A stretch of 64,000 bases of DNA, from assembly GCA_947044365.1 (NCBI GenBank), contig OX345651.1, forward strand, positions 124,001 through 188,000, in the 5' to 3' direction. This stretch comes from Petrosia ficiformis (lineage: Eukaryota > Porifera > Demospongiae > Haplosclerida > Petrosiidae). Positions 13,490 to 24,043 of this stretch are shown one piece after another. Numbering within the stretch: position 1 is the stretch's first letter; each line of letters opens with the position of its first letter. The position numbers were made by a program, and so were the translations under genes. The notes beneath the pieces are model-generated. The model saw only the letters and a program-made list of their open reading frames with translations. It ran no database searches and had not been told where the DNA came from.

Positions 13490-14420
13490 ACAGGATGATC
13501 TGTAACATAAGAACTGATCTGTACTGATCTATTATTAGTAACATACGAACTGATCTATTAATAGTGCCGATCTATTATTAGTAGCATACAAACTGATCTA
13601 TTAATAGTGCTGATCTATTATTAGTAGCATACGAACTGATCTATTAATAGTGCTGATCTATTATTAGTAGCATACGAACTGATCTATTAATAGTACCATA
13701 AAGCTGATCTATTAATAATAACACGAATTGATCTATTAATAGTAGCATAACAGTGAACTATTACTAGTAACATAAATAATGTATTAATAGATGATCTATT
13801 AATAGTAACATAAGGAAGATCTATTAATAGTACAAAATGATTTATTAATAGTAACATGAACTGATCTGATCTATTAATAGTAACATAAGGATGATCTATT
13901 AATAGTAAATAAGGATGATCTATTAATAGTAACATGGATAATCTATTAATAGTAACATAAGGATGGTCTATTAATAGTAACATAAGGATGATCTATTAAT
14001 AGTAACATAAGAATGATCTATTAATAGTAACATAAGAACGAACTATTAATAGTAACATGGATAATCTATTAATAGTAACATAAGGATGATCTATTAATAG
14101 TAACATGAACTAATCTATTAATGGTAACAAAAATGATCTATTAATAGTAACATAAGGATGATCTATTAATAGTAACATGAACTAATCTATTAATAGTAAC
14201 ATAAAAATGATCTATTAATAGTAACATAAGGATGATCTAATAATAGTAACATGAACTAATCTATTAATAGTAACATAAAAATGATATATTAATAGTAACA
14301 TAAGGATGATCTATTAATAGTAACAAGAATGACCTATTAATAGTAACATAAGGATGATCTATTAATAGTAACATAGATAATCTATTAATAGTAGCATAAG
14401 GATGATCTATTAATAGTGAA
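13490..14420. repeat. Palindrome-core tandem array 1
   Basis: About 40 units of 20-25 bp based on CTATTAATAGTAACATAAG, with GATGAT or GAACTGAT spacers. The core CTATTAATAG is self-complementary. The array fills most of the intergenic space between Bcl-2-like genes A and B; the rest of 13334-14703 shows no gene. Confidence 0.9.
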
Positions 14421-14703
14421 CTAATCACCTTCTCCATGTGACACTAGTGCTAACAATTCACCTTGCTAAATGCACTCACATCAGTTAATTATATATGCTG
14501 TATTTAGTACTCCCGTTGTAATGAATGAGATTAAAGTAAGCCTTTCAATCCAGAGTAGAGATCGTTCTTAGTTATGTTCTTAACCTCTAATTGTGTTGGA
14601 AATATTTAAACCACTAAATCCAAAACTAATTTCAAATTCTTGTTTATGTTAATAATCTCCTGTTTTACTAACACAAATTGAATATTATCATATAAAAGTT
14701 ATT

Positions 14704-15763
14704 TCATTGTCCTCCAATATATCTGTTATAGAACCACATTCCAATTAGAATGACTCCACCAACCAATAGTAGATTATTTGTCCATGCAGGAAACTCTGAT
14801 GGAAGAACAGATACTAACAGATGACTCTGAAATTGAAAATAGAATAAATAGTCAGTTTATGCTCATATTCAAGATATAGATACTTACCCAGCCTCCTCTT
14901 CCTTCAAGCCATTGGTAGAATTTAACTCTCGCAAAAGTAGCAATGAGATAGCCTCCAAGGGTACATATCAGTTGTACTAATGTGTTGCCCATAAATGTCC
15001 TCCTGACAAACGCCTTACACAATGAATAGCAATAATAAAATATTGCCGCTATTTTTCCTAAATTGATGCTCCGTGCTACAGGAAAGAAAAGCATTACTTA
15101 TGAATGCATATATACATATAATAATGCATATATACATAATGTACATATATGCATACTCGTACTCACCAACTCCATTCTCATCCACTTCAAACAGTCTCTC
15201 AACTACAGACTTAAGGTGTGATGCAGCCACTGCTATACTGGGTTCTCCAGTATCTGTGTCCTCAAAAGCCCGAGTAGTGGCTTTTTGAAGTAGTTCATCT
15301 TCATCAAGTATTTTCTGAAACTCATCACCATGTAGTTTGAGAGCTTGTGCAACTTGTACTACAACATCAGTCTGTTAAGAAAGTAATTATTAGTGAAGTG
15401 GTCATTAAAGAAATTATGATAACGATAGTTGTTAAATAACAAATTTATTAATGAAAGTGTGTGTTAAATAATATACAATCGCCATAATAGTGTTATTGAA
15501 ATTACATGTAATCATTAAATTAATTAATTAACCTCAAATGAAGGAGCAGAATGATGTCTTACATCTCTGATACATTCGGAGGTAGATTCATGTATAAGTG
15601 ATCTTTGATCATAGGTCAGTTCCTGATCATCAAGAGATTTCTCGTCTATATATTCGTATAACACAACTTCTGTTAATCTCCTCGTCTCTTCTGGAATACA
15701 TTCAACTTCATCATCATCTTGATAAAAAGAAGATGGTCTAGATACCACCTTCTGAGTCGCCAT
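14704..15763 (-). CDS. Bak/Bax-like Bcl-2 family protein B
   Basis: Four exons (15533-15763, 15167-15371, 14888-15075, 14704-14826) join in frame to 248 residues. Start MATQKVVSRPSSF at 15763. BH3: AQALKLHGDEFQKIL, with the L-x3-G-D core, early in exon 2. BH1: SINLGKIAAIFYYCYSLCK, matching the Bak pattern INWGR with Trp replaced by Leu. BH2: YQWLEGRGGW at the end of exon 3. C-terminal anchor: LLLVGGVILIGMWFY, then NRYIGGQ. The order BH3-BH1-BH2-anchor and the GYxxC-like aromatic stretch after BH1 favour the Bak/Bax branch, whose members permeabilise the mitochondrial outer membrane. Exon phases match gene C, so the two are tandem duplicates. Confidence 0.88.
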
Positions 15764-15909
15764 TTTTTAGTTTACATTTACTCAGACCATACCTCAATGA
15801 ATATTAATTAGTTAATAATTATATTGGCAAAAAGACATAAATAATCATAATTTCATAAACTATTCATTTTACAATAAACAATATATAATATTATAAATAC
15901 ACGAACCAA

Positions 15910-16426
15910 TCATCTTCCTCGAAAATATTGGATAACATATATAGTTAGCGATGCAATACCAAGAATTAAAAACATGTTCCTACCCATGCCGAGAGTATTC
16001 AACCAACCACCTGCGGTCATCTCTAACAACTGAGCCTGCAAAATATTATAATAGTATTACTATACTATTACAGGAGAGACTAGATACATTGATGGATGGA
16101 TGGATGGATGGATAGATGGAGAGATAGTTGGATGGATGGATGGATAGATAGATAGATATATGGAGGGATGAATGGATGGAGAGATGGTACTCACCCAGCC
16201 ACCTTGTCTATTCAACCATTCGTAAAATTTAGCTTTTAAGAAAAATTTTACAAGAAATCCTGCTAACATTCCTAGTAACGACAAGAGTCCATACGAATTG
16301 AGATACTTCTGAACATAACTACGACATAAGTGATAGCAATATCCTAACACAGCAGCTATTCTACCAACATTAACCTTCGCTGAAGGAGAGTAACAATATA
16401 CATACATACATACATATGTACATACA

Positions 16427-16458
<32 letters not shown>

Positions 16459-17181
16459 CATACATACATACATACATATATACATATATACATACATACA
16501 TACATACATACATATACAAACATATGTACATACATACATATATACATACATACATGCATAACACTTACGTAATCCATTTTCGTCCCATTCAAACACATTC
16601 TGTACAACATGAGAAAATGATTTAAATGCTTCTTGTGGGTTCTCATATAATGACATTATATCCTCTATCTCTTCACCATACATTGCATCTATCTGATCTC
16701 CCAGCTCAGCTAATCGACGTCCAACCATTTGGGCGTTAGTTCCCTCAGAAGAAATATTACTTTCACCTGAATTTAATAGCAGCAAACAATCCATTTAATG
16801 TAATTGTATGTTTGTATACATATATTATATTACTAGCTTAATACCACGGCAGTTTAAGCCAGGCAAGCGTAGTTCATTTTAACAGTTAAACTTAGCAGTT
16901 TCATTAATTAAGAACGTACATTCCAGGCCTAGTACAGTAAGACTTAAGTATCTCCACATAATATACTCACATCCATCATTACTTTTCAAATGTGCTTCTC
17001 TAAATGAATCAGTTTGATGTCGAGTAAGAATATTATCCCCTTCAGCTCTTCTGAATACATAGTCATATAGCACTCTCCTTGTCTCCTCCTTTTCATCATC
17101 AGTTACATCAATCTCTTCTTCCAAAGAATCTTGTTTATATATGCCTCTTGAGACTTCTAATTGATAGCCACTAGCCATCAT
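15910..17181 (-). CDS. Bak/Bax-like Bcl-2 family protein C
   Basis: Four exons (16971-17181, 16569-16766, 16195-16379, 15910-16035) give 239 residues in one frame. Start MMASGYQLEVSRG at 17181. BH3 is canonical: VGRRLAELGDQIDAMYG, near residue 85. BH1: VNVGRIAAVLGYCYHLCRSY. BH2: YEWLNRQGGW. C-terminal anchor: MFLILGIASLTIYVI, then QYFRGR. Of the three minus-strand paralogues it has the best BH3 and BH1, so it is the strongest candidate for an active Bak-type pore former. Only 146 bp separate its stop from the start of gene B. It shares a 254-bp divergent promoter with the plus-strand gene at 17436. The Bak-like assignment is by motif, not phylogeny. Confidence 0.9.
16398..16560. repeat. (CATA)n microsatellite
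   Basis: Tetranucleotide run filling the intron between exons 2 and 3 of Bcl-2-like gene C. A GATG-type run at 16080-16185 fills its last intron. Confidence 0.88.
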
Positions 17182-17435
17182 TCCTTTTTGGGATAGCTAA
17201 TGACTTGTTAGTTGTTATGATGGGTGGGATGTGTGTTTCGCGGATCAACTAGAGGCATGTCACTGTCACATTCCAGTGACGCAATCACGTCATTAAATCC
17301 GCTCAAACTGGACGCGCGGTAAAAAATACTGACACGTGTCTGCTAGATGAGTATAAATGCAAACGGGTCAAGCAAAACCTTCATTCGAGTAGTGCAAATT
17401 ACAATTCGAAATTACAGTATCTTAAAACCTGCAAA
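17182..17435. promoter_or_regulatory. Divergent promoter between Bcl-2-like genes
   Basis: For the plus-strand gene, a TATA box (TATAAAT, 17352-17358) lies about 80 bp before the ATG. Upstream, CACGTG sits at about 17333-17338, and TGACGCAATCACGTCA at 17277-17292 overlaps a C/EBP-ATF-type composite (TGACGCAAT) with an ATF/CREB half-palindrome (TCACGTCA). These motifs are visible; stress-responsive control is inference. Confidence 0.6.
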
Positions 17436-18080
17436 ATGGCTCTATTCGATTATTCTAGTTTGATGATCACAAAATCGGAAATGTCTGAAATCAGACACCC
17501 AGCAGTCTGCACCTCCGACAGCGAAGAAGATTTGTGCAACTTTGCACGATATTACATTGCAGACCAGTTGAAGAGAAATGGACACAGCAAATTAGCAGAT
17601 ACTCTTTCTACTTTCGAGACAGCAGGAAATTTATTTCATCGTTTAATAAACAAGATTGCTCATCAGTTAGCTGAAGAAAGAAAAGAACAATTGGAAGAAA
17701 TGTGTTTCGAGCTCCAAATCAGTGGTGAAACTCTTCAAGACACATTTGATGCAATTTCTAAAGAGATGTTCCGAAATGACATTAAATGGGGACGTATTGT
17801 TTCATTTATAGCATTTTCCGGAGCTTTAGCAGTTTACTGTGCTGAAAACAGCATGGAAACCTTCGTTTCTAAAGTACTTAAATGGACCGAGAGTTTCATA
17901 GAAGTAAATTTACTACAATGGATGATTTCAGAAGGAGGTTGGGACTCATTTGTGAAACATTTTGACGATCAAGAAAAGTCTTTCTCAGCTTCTATTTCAA
18001 ATATATTTATGGGATTTGGAGTAGCAGCACTGGCAATTGCAGGAGGATTCTTAGCTTATAAAAAAAGAATTTTAATGTAG
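17436..18080 (+). CDS. Pro-survival Bcl-2-like protein D, intronless
   Basis: Single-exon gene of 214 residues. The N-terminal DLCNFARYYIADQLKRNG resembles a BH4 helix. BH1 is canonical, IKWGRIVSFIAFSGALAVYC near residue 115, and BH2 is LLQWMISEGGWDSFV near residue 165. A C-terminal hydrophobic anchor, MGFGVAALAIAGGFLAY, ends in KKRILM. The intact WGR and the BH1-BH2 spacing match the Bcl-2/Bcl-xL/Mcl-1 type, whose groove binds BH3 helices. A clear LxxxGD BH3 is not seen (LADTLSTFETAG is the best position), which also favours pro-survival function. It lacks introns although the three neighbouring paralogues have two or three, so a retrocopy origin or intron loss is possible. Transcribed away from gene C. 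Confidence 0.88.
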   Translation: MALFDYSSLMITKSEMSEIRHPAVCTSDSEEDLCNFARYYIADQLKRNGHSKLADTLSTFETAGNLFHRLINKIAHQLAEERKEQLEEMCFELQISGETLQDTFDAISKEMFRNDIKWGRIVSFIAFSGALAVYCAENSMETFVSKVLKWTESFIEVNLLQWMISEGGWDSFVKHFDDQEKSFSASISNIFMGFGVAALAIAGGFLAYKKRILM

Positions 18081-18534
18081 TAATTTCAAATTAGTTTATT
18101 AAGTTTTGTTTTTAGTGTTATTCAATCATCATTATAATAATTATAATTAATTTTCTTTCTTTCTTGTATTATCTAATTTTATTCTTATGACTCCAATTTG
18201 AAATAATTTTTACAATCTCAATAAATATATTTTTCAAAACTCACTCAAATCAATAACTAATAGATTTTTGCAGTATAATTAGCCACAGATGTATTTTGAA
18301 AATAGATCTTGTTAATAGTATAATTATAGTAATGTTATAATACAATAATTATTATTATAGTATAAATTATTATAATTTATAATCTTGCAGTAATGCAAGC
18401 AGTGACGATAAAAGGGAATTTATTTAGTTAATTACTACTAACTTTAAATAACCTACAATATTTCCTGTTAGAATATGAGGAAATTATTAAATAAGTTTTG
18501 GAATGACTTAAAAAATAACAATAAAAATTCATTT
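18081..18534. other. Convergent 3' region between Bcl-2-like D and THG1
   Basis: AT-rich sequence holding the 3'UTR of the plus gene (AATAAA within CTCAATAAATAT near 18220) and that of THG1. No gene is seen. Confidence 0.6.
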
Positions 18535-21500
18535 TTAACAATTCAGTATGTCATTATGTTCTTCCCAAAACTGATCTCCTATAATATCTATATTGAGGGT
18601 AACAACCCTTTTCCTCTTTCGATATGTAGTAATACTATCATCATCTATCATTGTTGTTACTCTTTCACTGTTGATTTTTGTTGTAAAAGGTTCTACAGGA
18701 AATGCTATATTATCTATAACAATTATAATTACAATGTTGATCTACCAGTATCCTGTATCTGTAGCTTGCTAGTTAGTTCCGCTTCATTATCTGGAACATG
18801 TGACAATGTGTCACATGATCTACTTACTACCTACATAAATACAGATATTCCTTTAACATCATTGCACAAGAATGCTATCTGCAAATAAATAAAATTCTAT
18901 AGTGGAAGTTCATCTTCCTGTGGTAAATTTTATCTCCAAGGCAAGGTAGTACACAACTTCCTCTCTACTCCAACCTCACAGGACAAAAGGTCATTCTTAA
19001 ACTATTATTAACACTGTTGAACTTTAACATCTGTATACACATGATATTTTTATCAAGTAAATTGAATTTTACAATTAGCAATAAAAACATCACTTCAAAT
19101 GTAATTAATAATACATTAGATTTTGGCAGGCTGTGTTTTGCCAATTATTAACACCTGTATGCTATTATGAATATATAGAAACGTGGGAAATCTTAACCCA
19201 TAGATGATGCCTGGAATTTTGTTGTTCCACACAAATTATCTCAGCAATAATAACTCATTATTGTCATAATTTATGATTGCAAAACGTCTAAAATTAAAAG
19301 ATTAATTATTTATATTATCACGATTCACCAGAGATCAAAGTTGAATGTACAGACATTAATACATACATATACTTTGGGGAGCACGTATATAGGAATACCT
19401 TTGTGTAACCATTTCAATTCAGTATACATTCATATATAAATTATATATATATCAGAGTTTTTGATAACTCTTGAAGCTTGGGCCAAATTGGTTCAAAAAT
19501 GGTTAGTGTGTGCGCCATTGAGAATACATCTTGAGCCAATTAACTAAGAGTTAATACTGTTAGTGACAATAATATAATCATAATTAACTGTGCCACTGGC
19601 CCAAAGAGAGAACTGTGCAGTGCCAAAGAAGAAGTTCTATGGGCCAATGGTGCGCCATATGACCTTATCAAAAACACTGATATATATATTATATATACCA
19701 ATATATATACATTTATCAATTCATACATACATCAATATATACTATATACACATATCATATGTACGCACCTCCTCAGTATATAGCTCCCATACAAGAAATG
19801 TACCTTTTCTTAATATTGATGGTAATGTATTATAATTAATACCAAATTCTGAAAATAGTATTTCATTTTTATCACTCGATTGAGTTCCCTAAAATTATAT
19901 TAAAAGAATTATCTAATATTGTGTCATAAGTAGTAACCGTTCTGTTCAGGTGTATTATGGAACTTAAAATTAATTGAATTTTAACTTTGAGCACACAAAT
20001 ATATGAATGTATGTATATATGTATGTATGTATGTATATATGTATGTATGTGTGCGTGTATGTATGTATGTATGCATGTATGTATGTATGTGTGTGCATGT
20101 ATGTATGTATGTATATATGTGTGTATGTGTGCGTGTATGTATGTATGTATGTATGTATGTATGTGTGTGCATGTATGTATGTATGTATGTATGAATGTAT
20201 GTATGTATGTATGTATGTATGCATGCAACTGTGCATGTATGTACGTATGTATCTATTACATGTATGTATATATGTATTACTATGTATGTGTTTATGATGT
20301 ACATTATATAATTATACACATGATAATAATATTACTTAAGTACATACATACATACATACATACATACATACATACATACATACACACATACATACGTACA
20401 TACATAATTATGTATACTCAGTTTCCCAGTAAACCAGTGGAAATCCCACACCCCTTGAATAGATTGTTTATTCATTTGATACAGATCTATCAATAGATGA
20501 TACCCCCAATACAGTACCAGGTGTTCAAGTACATGTACTGAGAGATACATTAATACACACATAAATCCACAAAGGGGTGTTGTAATGTAAGATCCATTTC
20601 CAACGGGCAATGAAAATAGTTTCCGCGTTTGAGAAAGAGGAGATAACAGTTAAGGGGAATATCTAGTGTAATATGATACCAGGTATATGAGTCAGGTTGC
20701 CGTCTGTCTGTCTCTTAGGTTAATTACAAACATTGTCTAGTATAACAATCCACTGTTTATATGTTTGTGTGTAAACTAAAAGTTAAATTTTATTAATATT
20801 TTAAAACAGGATGTCAATATTATAGTTAAACGCCACAAAGGAAACACATAATATTTCATTTCGTTGTTACCATGGAAACAGGAAAAGTATCTTTTTGATG
20901 TTAAAATATTAGTATCCCTACAGACTACTGAGACTACAGATGTGGTATAGGATTGAGAGAAAGTAAAAGGCCTTCATGGTCATGTGACTAAATTTACTTA
21001 CCATATGATTGACTAAAACATTCCATTACTATATTGCAGATATGAAGGCGAAGCATTCTTCAATTTTAATTTGCCATTCAGAACTTTCAAATGTCCAGTC
21101 CTGTTACTATAACATAGCTACTATCATGTGTCATGAGTGTACTAGAATAACTACTTCAATTATTTGATAATGTGAATAATCATTAATGTGAACCAATAGC
21201 ATATCTCCCCTAGGGAAAAACATTATGATGACCTTCCCGCCCTCCCATCAGGAACAGGTCACGCAAAAAATGGAAACATTTTAGAACTAATATTTCTCTC
21301 TGTTATGTCAACAAGATAATAATATTTTCAATACTGTAGATTGCTACAACACTAGGCATCAATAAAAATAGTCATACTATACTCTAATACATATCAATAG
21401 CAGTATAGGTATTACTCCTCCCCTTGCATTGATTTGATAATAGATAATACTCCATTTGTAAAGATATATTAATACATAACAAAATATTTTTTTATATATA

Positions 21501-23875
21501 CACTTATGGGACAGTGATAATGATCTTTAGCCATTAAGGATAATTATAGTTATATATATTACATGTCCCTCTGGAAAGGGTGTACCCCCACACACTTTGT
21601 GGTCATATATGAGCAGGAAAGCGTGTACCCCAAAGTCATGAAGAGTGAAATTTGATCTCAAACGTAGATACAGTACCTGATATTATTAAGTTTACATACT
21701 ATCACTGTACTTCGATTGACTACAGTATACTTTGTGAGTGAAGTACACTGTATTTCAAGTGTACTACACTGTATTACATCTTAGTACTACGCTACCACAT
21801 ACAAATGTAAAGGGATTCACACATTACTATGATTACAGTACAAAGTAGCCCTATAGTACTTCTTAGGAATAACAGTCGCCTAATATTTTATTGAAGTATA
21901 GCTCCCATCATAGTAAGGTATTATGCACTATAGTATTTGATGTACGTTCAAAGCATTCCTTTGTCTAGAGTCTTATATGAAATTATGCAGTACCTCCAGT
22001 CTAAACAGACTACAAAGCGATTTAGTTATTATTAATATAATAATATTAATAATAATTATTTATAGTGTGTTATATCATTACATGTGTCATTATATCACAT
22101 CTTGATAATGAAGGAAGAGGCAGGATTTAGACAGTATAAGCAGGATATTACATAGATACATCAAACTATTATATACATCAATATATACCTCTTTATGAAT
22201 TTATATGACTATTAATCAACACACACCTGAACACCTGACTAGTATATACATATAACAGCTGGGAGTAAATTACGCAACATTATTACACTCACAAACATGT
22301 ATACAAACATATATACATACATATGTACCTATATACATACATACATACATACATACATACATACATACATACATACATACATACATACATACATACATAC
22401 ATACATACATACATACATACATACATACATACATACATACGTAATAACATTGCTTATAATGTCATTATATACTCAAAGAATTTCATATTAGGGAATTATT
22501 CCAGTTGCTTCATCATCACATAATTAATGAATGTAATATTTTCATAGAACAATTATATAGTACTTCAGGTGAATTTGATGATAACAGAATCTTAATTACT
22601 ATTACTATCATTTCATGATCAGACAGGATAAACTATACTCTATCTTTATCAAACACTTCAGCATTAAAATAATAATCAGTGTATATGATAATCAGTATAT
22701 AGTACATTAATAATACATGTTGTTATTATATCCAATAATTTGAATACTAGATAATATCCTCCTTCAATATGTATATACATATATACATACATAGATAGAC
22801 ATATACATACATGCATACACACACACACACATACATATAATTATACATACACACATAATAATTACTTACACAAAGTTTTTTCTCAGCTAGTTGAGAAGAC
22901 TGTCCAGAGTGTACCAATGACCAGAAACATGTATTATATAAGTTATTAATATGACCTATCAAATTATATCATGTTAGCTATTGAACCATCCGCCCATCCA
23001 TCCATTCATTCATTCAATTATTCATCCACCCACCTATCCATCTATCGACCTATCAAATGATATCATGTTAGCTATTACACCATCCACCCATCCATCCATC
23101 CATCCATCCATTCATTCATCCATAGATCCATAGATCCACCCATCCATCTATCCATCCACCCATCCGTCCATCCATCCATCTGTTTGTCTAGACAACTTAC
23201 AATCAGCTTGCCTCCAGCTGAGGTAATCTCGTACATTTTTTTCTGATGGATATAGAATGACACGTCCATCAAAGGTTGGTGGATATTTTAAAGGATTATT
23301 TGGAAAGAATTTTGTCCAGTGAAAGACGTAACAAGAAGTAAAATATGAGACCACAGTCGTCATTATCTTACTATAGGGGAGGGGCTAGTTATAAATACTA
23401 GTTATTAAATATTTGGTAATTAAGTTATGGAATGTTTTGATTACCTGGCTCTACGACCAAACAATGTAGAGGATTTCTTGAGTATAAAACTGTGATTAAA
23501 GAATGAGGTTTCATGTGAGGACTCGAAGATGATGATGGATTTACCTGTACTCATCACTTTGTCCATATGCACATACGATATCTTGAAACTCACTCATCAC
23601 ACATTCGGCACATGTATTCATTAAATGTAATGCACACTCATCATTAGGTTTTAAAAATGAATGGGACTCTGAAAATCTATGAATAAGTAATTAGACAATA
23701 ATTAATGCATGAATAATTAATGAGTCATAATTAATTAGGGTCGGGGAATCAATGAATATTAATTAACTTGCTTATGAAAGGAACGTCCATCCAGTCTCAC
23801 AGCAATCCAAGTGTTAGGTAAGCATTTGTCAATCTCTTCAAATCCTCTCACATATTCAAATTTTGACTTAGCCAT
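18535..23875 (-). CDS. THG1: tRNA-His guanylyltransferase
   Basis: Exons at 23772-23875, 23545-23676, 23445-23489, 23201-23370, 22870-22955, 19769-19888 (or slightly longer) and 18535 to about 18692-18704. The protein opens [20 protein letters not shown] and then reads [119 protein letters not shown] and [16 protein letters not shown]. This follows THG1 throughout, including RLDGR and SDEYS with its metal-binding acid. THG1 adds G-1 to tRNA-His by 3'-5' addition. The first intron has a GC donor. A 2981-bp intron (19889-22869) splits the catalytic half. The final junction is unresolved: the simplest donor leaves the frame off by one, and a donor 19 nt downstream restores it. Confidence 0.92.
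19452..19680. mobile_element. MITE-like element, family 1, copy 1
   Basis: About 229 bp with terminal inverted repeats: TCAGAGTTTTTGATAA at the left and TTATCAAAAACACTGA at the right. A closely similar copy is at 29199-29424. It is inserted in TATATA sequence within the last THG1 intron. No transposase is encoded. Confidence 0.85.
20000..20405. repeat. GTAT array followed by inverted CATA array
   Basis: (GTAT)n runs at about 20003-20260 and (CATA)n at about 20338-20405, in opposite orientation, inside the large THG1 intron. All open frames here ([10 protein letters not shown] or THTYIH type) are repeat artefacts. Confidence 0.88.
22300..22441. repeat. (CATA)n microsatellite
   Basis: Long, nearly pure tetranucleotide run in the large THG1 intron. 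Confidence 0.9.
22960..23195. repeat. CATC-rich repeat with 90-bp duplication
   Basis: (CCAT)n runs. The segment containing CCTATCAAATTATATCATG, then TTAGCTATT and CCATCC occurs twice (about 22955-23010 and 23050-23100). It lies in a THG1 intron. Confidence 0.75.
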
Positions 23876-24043
23876 GGCCAAAAGTTACACGTGGTGACAC
23901 GCCTACTAATTAGTGTGGGCGTGGTCTCTCTGTTGGGAGGGGCTCATTTGGATTTGCAAGAATAACAGTGAGTGATTGACTTATCATTAATTATAATATC
24001 ACTGATATTTATTGTAATTGCAGCCTTTTATCACGTGATCTCC
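23876..24043. promoter_or_regulatory. Bidirectional promoter, THG1 / coiled-coil gene
   Basis: Only 168 bp lie between the two divergent start codons. It includes TTACACGTGG (E-box-like), TATCACGTGATC and a CCACGCC-like GGGCGTGG. No clear TATA box. Shared promoter function is inferred from spacing. Confidence 0.5.

Noticed and set aside
13490..14420. Possible CRISPR-like array
   Set aside because: Spacers are short, similar to each other and variable in length; the repeat is an AT-rich palindrome found in several introns of a eukaryotic genome; no cas genes.
19987..20496. ORFs of the [10 protein letters not shown] / [10 protein letters not shown] kind (also 11187-11497, 16356-16625, 22297-22523, 57653-58003, 58494-59103)
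   Set aside because: Pure tetranucleotide microsatellite translations, open in multiple frames.
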